Positions 56,719 to 64,000 of a DNA stretch of 64,000 nucleotides are shown piece by piece. The notes below the pieces were generated by a model that saw only the letters and a list, made by a program, of their open reading frames with translations, had not been told where the DNA came from and made no database searches. Origin of the DNA: Candidatus Binatia bacterium (lineage in GTDB: Bacteria; Desulfobacterota; Binatia; HRBIN30). Where the stretch lies: contig CALAMI010000016.1 in NCBI GenBank assembly GCA_937925685.1, positions 129,001 through 193,000 of the forward strand. The letters run 5' to 3'. Made by a program: the position numbers and the translations under genes. Positions within the stretch are counted from its first letter, which is position 1; each line of letters begins with the position of its first letter.

Positions 56719-57488
56719 TTAACCAGGCACACGGAAACGAACTTCGTAAAACCCGCCCTCCAACACCCAACGGACTTCGGGCTCTATTCCATATCTCTGC
56801 AAGAGGGCGATTGGAGGATTGAAGCCGAACAACGGATTTGCCCGCTGGAGCAGCCATCCCCACAGAGTCCCGCGTAAGCTGGGTTCGACGCCTTCGTCGA
56901 GCAGCACGACCCAACCACCAGGTCGAGTCACCCGTAAAATTTCTTCGAGAGCACGTTCGGGGAATGCGAGCTGACTCGAAGCACCGAAGTGAATCACCGC
57001 ATCGAACGTTCCGCTCAGGTAGGGCAGTCGATAAGCGTTCGCCTGCTGTAAGCGTACATTTTGCCAACCAGCGTGGTTGACCAACCGGAGTGTGTGCGCC
57101 GAGCTATAGCTAGACAAGTCGAACGCTGCGACCCACCGGCCGCTCCCACTCACTGCCTTAGTCCCGAGAGGTTTCCCCCACAGACAGTGCAGTGATCCAA
57201 AACCAGATCCCCCGCACCGAGAGGTAGGCTCTGCAACCATCGTTGCCGTTCGCGAGGTAGCCAGGTGCATGCAGCAACGCTCATTTTCAAGACGACCCAA
57301 GGGTGGCGCCGCATCTCGCGACCCCGCGCCCGGATCGACGGTTCCCACGCTGCGTACAAGCCCAGCGGCAACGAAGGGACCCCTCGAGTGAACGGGTAAA
57401 CGTCGTGGCACGAGCGGCAGCGCGGGTTGGTATCCCCGTCTACGACTTCCTGCCAACAGCGCGGACAGGCAACACTTGCGATACGCAT
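56719..57488 (-). pseudogene. Frameshifted class I SAM methyltransferase with N-terminal zinc ribbon
   Basis: From the ATG at 57488 (GAGGGGTGG upstream) the frame reads ACPRCWQEVVDGDTNPRC and CRSCHDVYPFTRGVPSL, a Trm112-like zinc ribbon, up to LVLDHCTVCGGNLSGLRQ and a stop at 57150. The other frame continues AVSGSGRWVAAFDLS, RLPYLSGTFDAVIHFGA, EEILRVTRPGGWVVLLDEG and ends at 56719. A single missing base in an AGGGCA-like string near 57155-57162 joins them. The SAM loop LDHCTVCGG is off the usual LDxGCGxG. Probably inactive, unless the shift is an assembly error. Confidence 0.75.
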
Positions 57489-57537
57489 CCACCCCTCGCA
57501 TTTCGAGCCCGTTGTCGGGACAAGATCGAGGCAGCAG

Positions 57538-58956
57538 TCACGACCTCGCTTCAGCAGCGTCGAAAATTCGGTTCAATCCGTTCAGCGCCGCTACTCGATA
57601 AGCCTCCGCCATCGTCGGGTAGTTGAACGTCGTGTTGACGAAGTAACGCAAGCTATTGGCTGCACCTTTTTGGGAGATGATTGCCTGTCCGATATGAACG
57701 ATTTCCGCTGCTTGATCGCCGAAGCAATGAATCCCGAGTAGTTCCAGTGTCTCCCTGTGGAACAACAGCTTCAGCATACCCACCGTCTGACCGGTGATCT
57801 GCCCTCGGGCAAGGCTGCGAAAGAATGCATGTCCCACTTCGTAGGGCACCTTGGCCGCGGTCAGTTCACGCTCCGTCTTTCCGACCGAGCTAATCTCTGG
57901 AATGGTATATATGCCGGTCGGAATCCATTCGATCAAATGCTCGCAGTGACCATACAGCCAGTGGGCGACAGCGAATCGCCCTTGATCGTAAGCAGCGCTC
58001 GCCAACGCTGGGAACCCTACCACATCGCCGACAGCATAAATATGGGGTACAACCGTTTGGTATTTCTCGTTCACCGGGATGTTGCCTCGAGAATCCACCT
58101 GAATACCCAAGGCTTCCAAACCAAGGCCGTCGGTATTCCCCGTGCGCCCATTGGCCCAAAGTAAAATGTCGGTCTTGAGCTTCTTTCCCGACTTGAGGTG
58201 CAAAACCACCCCGTCGTTCTGTCCCTCCACCCGCTCGTATTCCTCATTGTGGCGGATCAAAGCGCCCTGTTCCCGCAAATGGTAAGCCAGCGCATCAATG
58301 ATCTCATCGTCCAAGAACTCGAGAAGCTTGCTTCGCGTATTCACTAAATTCAGTTTTACGCCGAGGTTGCGAAAGATGGATGCGTACTCGCAGCCCACCA
58401 CCCCGGCTCCATAGATCGTTACCGACTGGGGCATTTCCTGCAGGCCGAGTATGGTCTGCGCATCGAAGATTCTCGGGTGAGAAAAATCCACATCCGGGGG
58501 ACGGTAAGGCCGGGAGCCCACCGCAATCACGAATGCCTTAGCGACAAGTCGCTCCCGCGCCCCGCGTTCGCCTTCGATTTCTACGGTGTGAGCGTCAACG
58601 AATCGTGCGCTTCCTTGCACGACCCGCACGTGATTGCGCTCGTAAAATGACTCCCGCAATGCCACCTGTTTTTGAATCGCTTCCTGTGCCGACCGCAACA
58701 GTTGGGGAAAGGTGACGCGTGGCGGCTTGAAACCGAGATTGCGCCAAAGCGGGCTCGAGCTGCATTCCATCCACTGCCGCACCGCGTACCGCAAGGCCTT
58801 GCTTGGAATCGTGCTCCAGTGCGTGCAACTGCCCCCGACCGCGCGATACCTCTCAACCACGGCGACGCGCCTACCTGCTTTGGCTGCACGCATTGCCGCG
58901 CCTTCGCCGCCAGGTCCACTGCCGATGACGCAAAGGTCTACACGTTCCTCCGCCAT
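57538..58956 (-). CDS. sthA: Soluble (Si-specific) NAD(P)+ transhydrogenase
   Basis: FAD-dependent pyridine nucleotide-disulfide oxidoreductase family, 472 residues. [16 protein letters not shown] binds FAD; the redox pair is replaced, [16 protein letters not shown] (Cys44, Thr49), which is the SthA hallmark. [15 protein letters not shown] binds the nucleotide, and [12 protein letters not shown] the FAD ribityl. Transfers hydride between NADPH and NAD+. Its position among fatty-acyl and oxygenase genes suggests balancing of NADPH/NADH in catabolism. Confidence 0.93.
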   Translation of the reverse strand: MAEERVDLCVIGSGPGGEGAAMRAAKAGRRVAVVERYRAVGGSCTHWSTIPSKALRYAVRQWMECSSSPLWRNLGFKPPRVTFPQLLRSAQEAIQKQVALRESFYERNHVRVVQGSARFVDAHTVEIEGERGARERLVAKAFVIAVGSRPYRPPDVDFSHPRIFDAQTILGLQEMPQSVTIYGAGVVGCEYASIFRNLGVKLNLVNTRSKLLEFLDDEIIDALAYHLREQGALIRHNEEYERVEGQNDGVVLHLKSGKKLKTDILLWANGRTGNTDGLGLEALGIQVDSRGNIPVNEKYQTVVPHIYAVGDVVGFPALASAAYDQGRFAVAHWLYGHCEHLIEWIPTGIYTIPEISSVGKTERELTAAKVPYEVGHAFFRSLARGQITGQTVGMLKLLFHRETLELLGIHCFGDQAAEIVHIGQAIISQKGAANSLRYFVNTTFNYPTMAEAYRVAALNGLNRIFDAAEARS

Positions 58957-58978
58957 GCACGCGCCTTAGCGAGAAACC

Positions 58979-59791
58979 TCAATGAGTGTCCCAAACCAGT
59001 CGCCCGCTGCTTGGCTCCTCGTCGAGCAAGAACATGGGGCAACGTTTTTCGATGTGACCGATCAAGCCATTGTACACACTGTATCCCACGAGTTCACGGA
59101 GTCTCCGGCTAAACCTGCAAGCCGTCTCGCGGGGGATACCCAACTGCTGGTTTTCTTGCTGCCGGATAAATCCTGCACAGTAGTTCATCGCAATGCCAAT
59201 CCGGCGCTCGCAGCTACGGTTTGCCCCGCCGCCATGCCACAAACTACCGTGCCATACCAACACACTGCCCTTGGGCATTTCGGCGGCGATCATGTCGTAC
59301 TGTTCTCCGATCACGGGGTGGCTATCGAAGCGGTGAGACCCAGGAACGAGGCGAGTAGCTCCATTTTCCCCTGTGAAGTCAGTCAAAGCCCACATGGTGT
59401 TACAGACAACCGGCAGGTGGGGTCGTGGGATGGGGATCAATTGATCATCCGCGTGAACTGGTTGCGCACGCTCGCCCGGGCAAATAGCAACGGACGACAA
59501 CGAAGACACAAGACAGCCCGTGTCGAGCACCCGTTCTACTAAAGGCAGTACATTTTCGTGCACCGGTATGCACTCATACAACGCGCCGTGCGCGAGCAAG
59601 TTATAAATGCGCACGGTTTTCGTGCCCTCGAACAGGTTTTTCGCTGGTTTGATGTTGTGCTCCCTTTCGAGGCGGTAAAGATCAGCAACGAGCGCGTCGA
59701 TCAGTTCTGGCTCGATCACGCGCTCGAGAATCGTGTACCCGTCCTGCTTGATCTGTCGCACATGTACCCGAAGCTGCTCCTCGGTCAGCAT
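58979..59791 (-). CDS. Phytanoyl-CoA dioxygenase (PhyH) family protein
   Basis: Fe(II)/2-oxoglutarate dioxygenase of 270 residues; the ATG at 59791 has AAGGAGG at ideal distance. Fe ligands PVHADDQ (His113, Asp115) and LWHGGGANRS (His186), with Arg192 as 2OG ligand; GATRLVPGSHRF is the typical PhyH block. Could alpha-hydroxylate a branched acyl-CoA, fitting its neighbours, but PhyH proteins have many substrates. 22 bp upstream of sthA. Confidence 0.9.
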   Translation of the reverse strand: MLTEEQLRVHVRQIKQDGYTILERVIEPELIDALVADLYRLEREHNIKPAKNLFEGTKTVRIYNLLAHGALYECIPVHENVLPLVERVLDTGCLVSSLSSVAICPGERAQPVHADDQLIPIPRPHLPVVCNTMWALTDFTGENGATRLVPGSHRFDSHPVIGEQYDMIAAEMPKGSVLVWHGSLWHGGGANRSCERRIGIAMNYCAGFIRQQENQQLGIPRETACRFSRRLRELVGYSVYNGLIGHIEKRCPMFLLDEEPSSGRLVWDTH

Positions 59792-59838
59792 AGCATCCTC
59801 CTTCGAGGTCCTAACAGGTGAGCTCAATGCTCAGAAGC

Positions 59839-59958
59839 TTATTTCTTCATCTCCATCTCCACACCACAGCACTTTAGGGTGCCGGAGCCACCTTTGGTCA
59901 CGATGACTTGCGCACCGCACTTGGAGCACTGGTACATTTTCCCGATTTGATTGGTCAT
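59839..59958 (-). CDS. Desulforedoxin-like mini iron protein (39 aa)
   Basis: Complete 39-residue protein beginning MTNQIGKMYQCSKCG, with CSKC at 11-14 and KCCG at 29-32. CxxC followed by CC is the desulforedoxin pattern, which binds one Fe in a rubredoxin-like FeS4 site as a homodimer. GGAGGAGGCG stands directly before the ATG at 59958. It lies between a crotonase-like and the PhyH gene. A paralogue sits at 63191-63337. An electron-transfer or iron-delivery role is inferred. Confidence 0.85.
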   Translation of the reverse strand: MTNQIGKMYQCSKCGAQVIVTKGGSGTLKCCGVEMEMKK

Positions 59959-60002
59959 CGCCTCCTCCGAAAACTTCAACTCCCATTTGGAATCACAGTT
60001 CC

Positions 60003-60764
60003 TCAACGCCCGCGAAAACGTGCCACCGTTTTCTGGCGAAACGCTTCGACTCCCGAGCGCCAATCTGTGGTCGTTTGCAACAAGACATAAAGGTCCTCTT
60101 CTAAACGCATTCCTTGGTTCAAGGTGGTATCTAGCCCTTGGAGAACTGCTTCTTTCGCGTAACCCAATGCAATGGGGGCCCGTTGCGTCAAAAGGTGGGC
60201 GTAGTGCTTCGCCTGCCGACTCAGAGTTCGCCGGGGATATATTCCATTGATCAATCCCCAACGCAGCGCTTCGCGCGCCGACACCCGGCGGCCCGTCCAA
60301 AGCATATCCAAAGCCCGCATCCGCCCCACCAGACGCGGCAACCGCTGTGTCGCACCGTTTCGCGGAAAACGCCCCAGCGCAATTTGGGGCAAGGCAAAGT
60401 GGGTCCGTTCGGAGGCAAACCTCAAATCGCACGCCAAAGCCAACTCGAGCCCCTCGGCGACAGCAGCACCGTCAACAACCGCAATGACGGGGCAGCTCAC
60501 TTGCGCCAGTGCCTCGATTGACCGAAGCCGCCACGGCTCACTCTCTCCCACAGCAATCCCAAGGCAAAACGGAGGTCTCCCTGAGCGAAGCAGAGCCACA
60601 CGGACGGAATCGTCGAAGGCGATCTCCTCGATCGCGCGGCAAAGTTGGGAATCGCCCGTGGCGTCAATGTAGCCTTTGGTGGTCTCGTGATGAACGGTCA
60701 GAATGGCAATCGGTCCCTTGCGCTCGATTTCCACTGGCCAAAGCTTAGTGGCTTTGTGCTTCAT
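60003..60764 (-). CDS. Crotonase-like protein lacking the hydratase Glu
   Basis: Enoyl-CoA hydratase/isomerase fold, 253 residues from the ATG at 60764. The oxyanion segments are PPFCLGIAVG and AAVAEGLELALACDLRFA. The usual PEI-x-LG-PGxGGTQRL segment reads LPQIALGRFPRNGATQRL: the first catalytic Glu is Gln, the Gly-rich loop is altered, and the second Glu is Asp (RALDMLWTG). It is unlikely to be a normal hydratase. Lies between the acyl-CoA ligase and a mini desulforedoxin gene, all on one strand. Confidence 0.85.
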   Translation of the reverse strand: MKHKATKLWPVEIERKGPIAILTVHHETTKGYIDATGDSQLCRAIEEIAFDDSVRVALLRSGRPPFCLGIAVGESEPWRLRSIEALAQVSCPVIAVVDGAAVAEGLELALACDLRFASERTHFALPQIALGRFPRNGATQRLPRLVGRMRALDMLWTGRRVSAREALRWGLINGIYPRRTLSRQAKHYAHLLTQRAPIALGYAKEAVLQGLDTTLNQGMRLEEDLYVLLQTTTDWRSGVEAFRQKTVARFRGR

Positions 60765-60823
60765 TCCGCTCGCTTGCCGTTCTGTGCCATTTGCCGCACC
60801 GCTCCGCGCATGCGTATCGTCCC

Positions 60824-62404
60824 TCAACCTGCAGAGCTGGCCGAGCTGACCTCGCCCCGTTCCCACCGCTCGCGGAGTTCTCGCCGCAGCACCTTACCGA
60901 GCGGATTTTTGGGCAACTCGGGGACGAAGTAGACAAAGTCCGGCTTCTTGAAGCTGGCCAACCGCTGTCGGCAAAACTCGATGAGTTCCTCACCGGTTAC
61001 CTCGCTGCCATGTCGGCGCACGACAAATGCGGCCACTCGTTGTCCCCATTCGATGTCGGGGACGCCGATAACCGCAACATCCTCCACCCCGGGATGCGAG
61101 AACAACGTGCTTTCCACCTCAGCCGGAGCGATGTTTTCCCCGCCGCGGATAATCATGTCGTCCTTGCGCCCAGCCAAAAAAATGTAGCCCTCTTCGTCGA
61201 TCCAACCCATGTCCCGCGTTGGCAACCAACCACCAGGCCGCAGAGGCGACTCAATACCCGCCCTCGTTCGGTACCCTTTCATCACCCGCGGGGTGCGCAC
61301 CCAAAGCTCGCCAACCTCGCCGCGCGGCAGCTCTCGTCCGTCCTCGTCGACAACGATGACCTCCACGTCGGGCAGGGGCCTCCCGATGGATCGCAAGCGG
61401 CGCAGCTTAATCTCGTCGAGCGCGGGAACGCCGCGGAGCCGGTGGTCTTCAGGACCAAGGATGGTCAGAGTAGATGTAGTTTCCGTTTGACCAAAGGCGT
61501 TGACGAACTCGACCGCTGCGGGAAAGGCCTCGATGGCTCGGCGGATCACGGGAAACGGCATCGGCGCTCCTCCATAAGAAAGGGTTCGTAAGCTGGACAA
61601 GTCACGGTGGGCGAAATCGGGGTGGTCGAGGATCTGCTTGAGCATCGTCGGGACAACGAACGCATGGGTAACTCGCTCGCGCTCCACCGCTTCAAGCCAG
61701 GTTGCTGCTTCGAACTGGGGAAGCAAAATCATCCGCCGGCCAGTCCATACATTGCTCATGATGCTCGTGGCACCAGCGATATGGTACAGCGGAACGCAAA
61801 CCAGGGCCGTCCCCCGCGGTGACCCATCGGCCAGTTCCACGTTGCTGGTCACGTAGTGGGTAAAGTCACCGTGCGTGAGTAGCACCGCTTTCGGTTCCGC
61901 CGTGGTACCGCTGGTGTACATGAAAATTGCCGTGTCCTCGTCGTCCACGGCCACCGGTTCGTCAAGCACGCCGTTGCTCAGAAGATCCTCGTAATGGAAC
62001 TCGGAAGAGCCCCTCAGCCCCAAAGCCACGACCTTAAGCTCCTTCTCCAATTCTGGCAGCAAGCTCTTCACGGTTGTCAGGTAACGCTCGCCCACGGCGA
62101 GTACGCGAACCCCGGCACTGGCAATCATAAACCGCAGTTCCGGAAGCTTGGCACGGTAGTTTAGGGGTAAGAAGACCCCGCCCACGAATACCGTGGCATA
62201 GTACATGGCCACGTAGCGATCGGAGTTCGTATCCAGTACCGCCACGCAGTCCCCTGACCCCACACCGAGCCATCGTAAACCGCCGGCTAACCGTCGCACT
62301 TCATTCCATAGCTCGCCATACGACCACGTGCGGTTCTGAAACCGCAGGATCTCGTTTTCCGCAAACAGCGAGGCCGGAATCGATAGAAAATTTGTCGCAT
62401 TCAT
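60824..62404 (-). CDS. AMP-dependent acyl-CoA synthetase (ANL family)
   Basis: Adenylate-forming ligase, 526 residues; the ATG at 62404 overlaps the crotonase stop (ATGA). P-loop MYTSGTTAEPKAVLLTH, YGGAPMP, GQTETTSTL, TRDMGWIDEEGYIFLAGR, IIRGGENIAPAEVE and catalytic Lys in PKNPLGKVLRREL are intact. Activates a carboxylic acid as the acyl-CoA; chain type unclear. Coupled to the upstream crotonase and followed by another, so a beta-oxidation-type segment is likely. Confidence 0.93.
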   Translation of the reverse strand: MNATNFLSIPASLFAENEILRFQNRTWSYGELWNEVRRLAGGLRWLGVGSGDCVAVLDTNSDRYVAMYYATVFVGGVFLPLNYRAKLPELRFMIASAGVRVLAVGERYLTTVKSLLPELEKELKVVALGLRGSSEFHYEDLLSNGVLDEPVAVDDEDTAIFMYTSGTTAEPKAVLLTHGDFTHYVTSNVELADGSPRGTALVCVPLYHIAGATSIMSNVWTGRRMILLPQFEAATWLEAVERERVTHAFVVPTMLKQILDHPDFAHRDLSSLRTLSYGGAPMPFPVIRRAIEAFPAAVEFVNAFGQTETTSTLTILGPEDHRLRGVPALDEIKLRRLRSIGRPLPDVEVIVVDEDGRELPRGEVGELWVRTPRVMKGYRTRAGIESPLRPGGWLPTRDMGWIDEEGYIFLAGRKDDMIIRGGENIAPAEVESTLFSHPGVEDVAVIGVPDIEWGQRVAAFVVRRHGSEVTGEELIEFCRQRLASFKKPDFVYFVPELPKNPLGKVLRRELRERWERGEVSSASSAG

Positions 62405-63183
62405 ACCCCCGCCCTCTCCTCCAGTTGGCGTCGGTCCTCCTTTGCAGCCGCTACACCCGCACGTTGCGCGAGTTTGTGTTCCAGCCAAAGCGCCGAACAA
62501 AGGGCACGTTCTAGCCCTTCCCACACGGCTCGTTTGCTCAACACGAGCAGATTTGGATCCAACGTTGCAAGATGAGTAGCCATCCTCAAGGTCGTTTTTT
62601 CCAGTTGCGCACGCGGAACGACTTTCACCGCCAAGCCCCAGTCGACAGCCTCTCTTGGTGTAATCCAGCGACCGCTCCACAGAACTTCCAGGGCGCGGGC
62701 AGCACCGGCCAAACGCGCCATTGTTTGAGTGCCTCCTACCCCTGGTATGGTGCCTAGACCCGTCTCCGGGAACCGTAACTTGGCATCGTCGCTCACGACA
62801 CAAAGATCGCAGAGCAACGCAAATTCCAGCCCTCCCCCAAGGGCGAATCCATGCACTCCCGCAATCAACGGTTTCGGCAGGCTAGCTATGATTCCGGCCA
62901 CGTCTCGGCGCCACCTCGCAGCACGAGCCGCAACCGGACCGGCCGCCGTACCAAATTCCGTTAGATCGCCACCGGAGCAAAACGAGGGACCGTTGCCAAG
63001 CAGCACAGCCACCCTGACCTCCGGGTCGTCACGTACGGCGGCCAAGGCTTCGTACAAAGAGTCCCGCATTGCCATGTTGTACGCGTTGTGCACCTCAGGC
63101 CGATTAAAGCGCACCACCGCAACGTGGCCGCGCTTCTCGTACATAAGAGGTGGAGACAACTTCTCCGCCTCTCTGCGCAGCAT
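62401..63183 (-). CDS. Enoyl-CoA hydratase
   Basis: 260 residues with the complete hydratase signature: SFCSGGDLTEF and GFALGGGLEFALLCDL oxyanion hole, FPETGLGTIPGVGGTQTM with the first catalytic Glu, ARALEVLWSG with the second. Probably a working enoyl-CoA hydratase. GAGG precedes the ATG at 63183; it starts 7 bp after the mini desulforedoxin gene and overlaps the ligase by 4 bp. Confidence 0.93.
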   Translation of the reverse strand: MLRREAEKLSPPLMYEKRGHVAVVRFNRPEVHNAYNMAMRDSLYEALAAVRDDPEVRVAVLLGNGPSFCSGGDLTEFGTAAGPVAARAARWRRDVAGIIASLPKPLIAGVHGFALGGGLEFALLCDLCVVSDDAKLRFPETGLGTIPGVGGTQTMARLAGAARALEVLWSGRWITPREAVDWGLAVKVVPRAQLEKTTLRMATHLATLDPNLLVLSKRAVWEGLERALCSALWLEHKLAQRAGVAAAKEDRRQLEERAGV

Positions 63184-63190
63184 CGTATCC

Positions 63191-63337
63191 TCAGTCGCTG
63201 GACGGAACTGGCTTCGCTTCCTTCACCTGCAACTCGGATCCACAGCACTCGATCGTTCCGGGCCCAGGCTTGGTACAGAGAATCTCTGTGCCGCATTGTG
63301 CACAGACGTACCGTTTCCCCAACAATGTCGCCATCAT
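63191..63337 (-). CDS. Desulforedoxin-like mini iron protein (48 aa)
   Basis: 48-residue protein beginning MMATLLGKRYVCAQCG; CAQC and ECCG repeat the CxxC...CC desulforedoxin pattern of the gene at 59839-59958, with the same spacing and flanking residues (GxGT between the pairs). An extra Cys (ILCTK) lies between. AAGGAG precedes the ATG at 63337. It starts 29 bp after the ygfZ-like gene and runs straight into the hydratase gene. Confidence 0.85.
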   Translation of the reverse strand: MMATLLGKRYVCAQCGTEILCTKPGPGTIECCGSELQVKEAKPVPSSD

Positions 63338-63366
63338 CGTTTCTCCTTTCACTCGAAGCGAAAAAC

Positions 63367-64000
63367 TCAACCAAGGCCAACAGGCACTTGCAAGAACGGG
63401 AACCGCGCTACCTCGATCACTGCTTTTGTTTGCTGCCACCGGGCTTCGAGCACCGTGCCAAATTCCCAAGCCTCACGCCGCACGTACGCAAACCCGATGG
63501 CACGTTGCAACGCCGGAGACCAGACCGCGCTCGTGACCAGGCCCACTTCGCGCTTGTCCGAAAAGAGCTTTGCGCCCGGCTGTGGCGGGGCTCCCTCGCG
63601 ACAAACAAATCCCCTACGCCGACGCTGCACCTGGCCACGGGCCGCTATTCGCTCCACCACCTCTTGTCCCAAGTAGCAGCCCTTGCCGTAAGAGATTGCC
63701 TGTTCGATCTCTGCTTCGGCAATCAAGGTGGACTCGTCCATATCGCGCCCCACTAGCGGAAGTCCAGCTTCTATCCTCAACACGTCGAGGGCAAGCCAAC
63801 CCACAGGCTTCGCCCCACGTTGCGTGGCTTGCTGCCAAAGAAGCTGCAAAGTTTGCGGCCGACCCCAAAATATCCAGCCCTGTTCTCCTGTGTGGGTAAC
63901 AGCGCAAACCCGAAGACGATGGCCGTCGATCCAAAGCTCTTCGTGGGCACCCCAGGGCATGCGGCTCACGCTATTCCCCAGCCAATCGGCAACCAGTGTT
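63367..64000 (-). CDS. Folate-binding YgfZ/GcvT-like protein (partial)
   Basis: The 5' end lies beyond the window: the frame stays open to 64000 (TLVADWLGNS precedes the first internal start), so at least 210 residues are present. The signature KGCYLGQEVVER is the YgfZ motif that binds tetrahydrofolate, and ALDVLRIEAGLPLVGRDMD is the GcvT-family C-terminal block. YgfZ supports repair or assembly of certain Fe-S enzymes, in keeping with neighbouring iron proteins. The stop codon is at 63367. Confidence 0.88.
   Translation of the reverse strand, partial: TLVADWLGNSVSRMPWGAHEELWIDGHRLRVCAVTHTGEQGWIFWGRPQTLQLLWQQATQRGAKPVGWLALDVLRIEAGLPLVGRDMDESTLIAEAEIEQAISYGKGCYLGQEVVERIAARGQVQRRRRGFVCREGAPPQPGAKLFSDKREVGLVTSAVWSPALQRAIGFAYVRREAWEFGTVLEARWQQTKAVIEVARFPFLQVPVGLG

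Overview
The window looks like chromosomal DNA from a GC-rich, diderm, metabolically versatile bacterium. Diderm signs are a TolC-type outer-membrane channel, an MlaC-like periplasmic lipid carrier and several lipoproteins. Two luciferase-like (F420/FMN) oxidoreductases, many crotonases and SDRs, a P450, an MpaB/DUF2236 oxygenase, a thiolase/DUF35 pair, and a cysteine-flanked dockerin-like domain together with a cohesin-like protein suggest an uncultured lineage of the old Deltaproteobacteria grade, for example Binatota/Desulfobacterota_B. That placement is an inference from gene content. No rRNA, confident tRNA, CRISPR array, transposase or phage gene was seen.

Layout. 1-1.09 kb holds no recognisable gene. 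1.1-10.5 kb: PflX-like radical SAM protein, LLM oxidoreductase, TPR-YkuD-AMIN protein, hybrid histidine kinase, SDR and CstA. 10.6-18.9 kb: secreted protein, clpS-clpA, a glnS-SDR-class V aminotransferase run and a crotonase. 18.9-25.9 kb: secreted dockerin/FG-GAP/UnbV protein, amidohydrolase, a divergent Crp-family regulator whose start codon lies inside a perfect CRP-type palindrome, and a lipoprotein hydrolase. 25.6-31.7 kb: cell-envelope and housekeeping genes (LysM-YkuD, secernin-like C69, crotonase, GT2, PPIase, DoxX). 32.2-34.1 kb: aguB-aguA, the agmatine-to-putrescine route. 34.1-43.3 kb: XRE regulator with a lipoprotein, MpaB oxygenase, inositol monophosphatase, lipoprotein hydrolase, a broken cohesin-like gene, a second LLM enzyme and the intact cohesin-like paralogue. 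43.4-47.7 kb: ABC ATPase-MlaC-ABC-2 permease operon with divergent TolC. 47.8-51.3 kb: TPR lipoprotein-tsaD-rsmA-mutM.

51.4-64 kb is one co-directional minus-strand run, probably concerned with acyl-CoA or isoprenoid/steroid-like catabolism: YgfZ, mini desulforedoxin, crotonase, acyl-CoA ligase, crotonase-like protein, second mini desulforedoxin, PhyH dioxygenase, soluble transhydrogenase, a frameshifted methyltransferase, a decayed aspartyl/asparaginyl beta-hydroxylase, thiolase, DUF35, P450, SDR and a universal stress protein.

The most notable points are: three decayed genes that only appear when frames are stitched together; two tiny rubredoxin-fold (desulforedoxin-like) proteins each beside a crotonase gene; a crotonase lacking the catalytic Glu; an MlaC protein wired into an ABC-2 exporter instead of an Mla system; and the CRP palindrome overlapping its own regulator's start codon.
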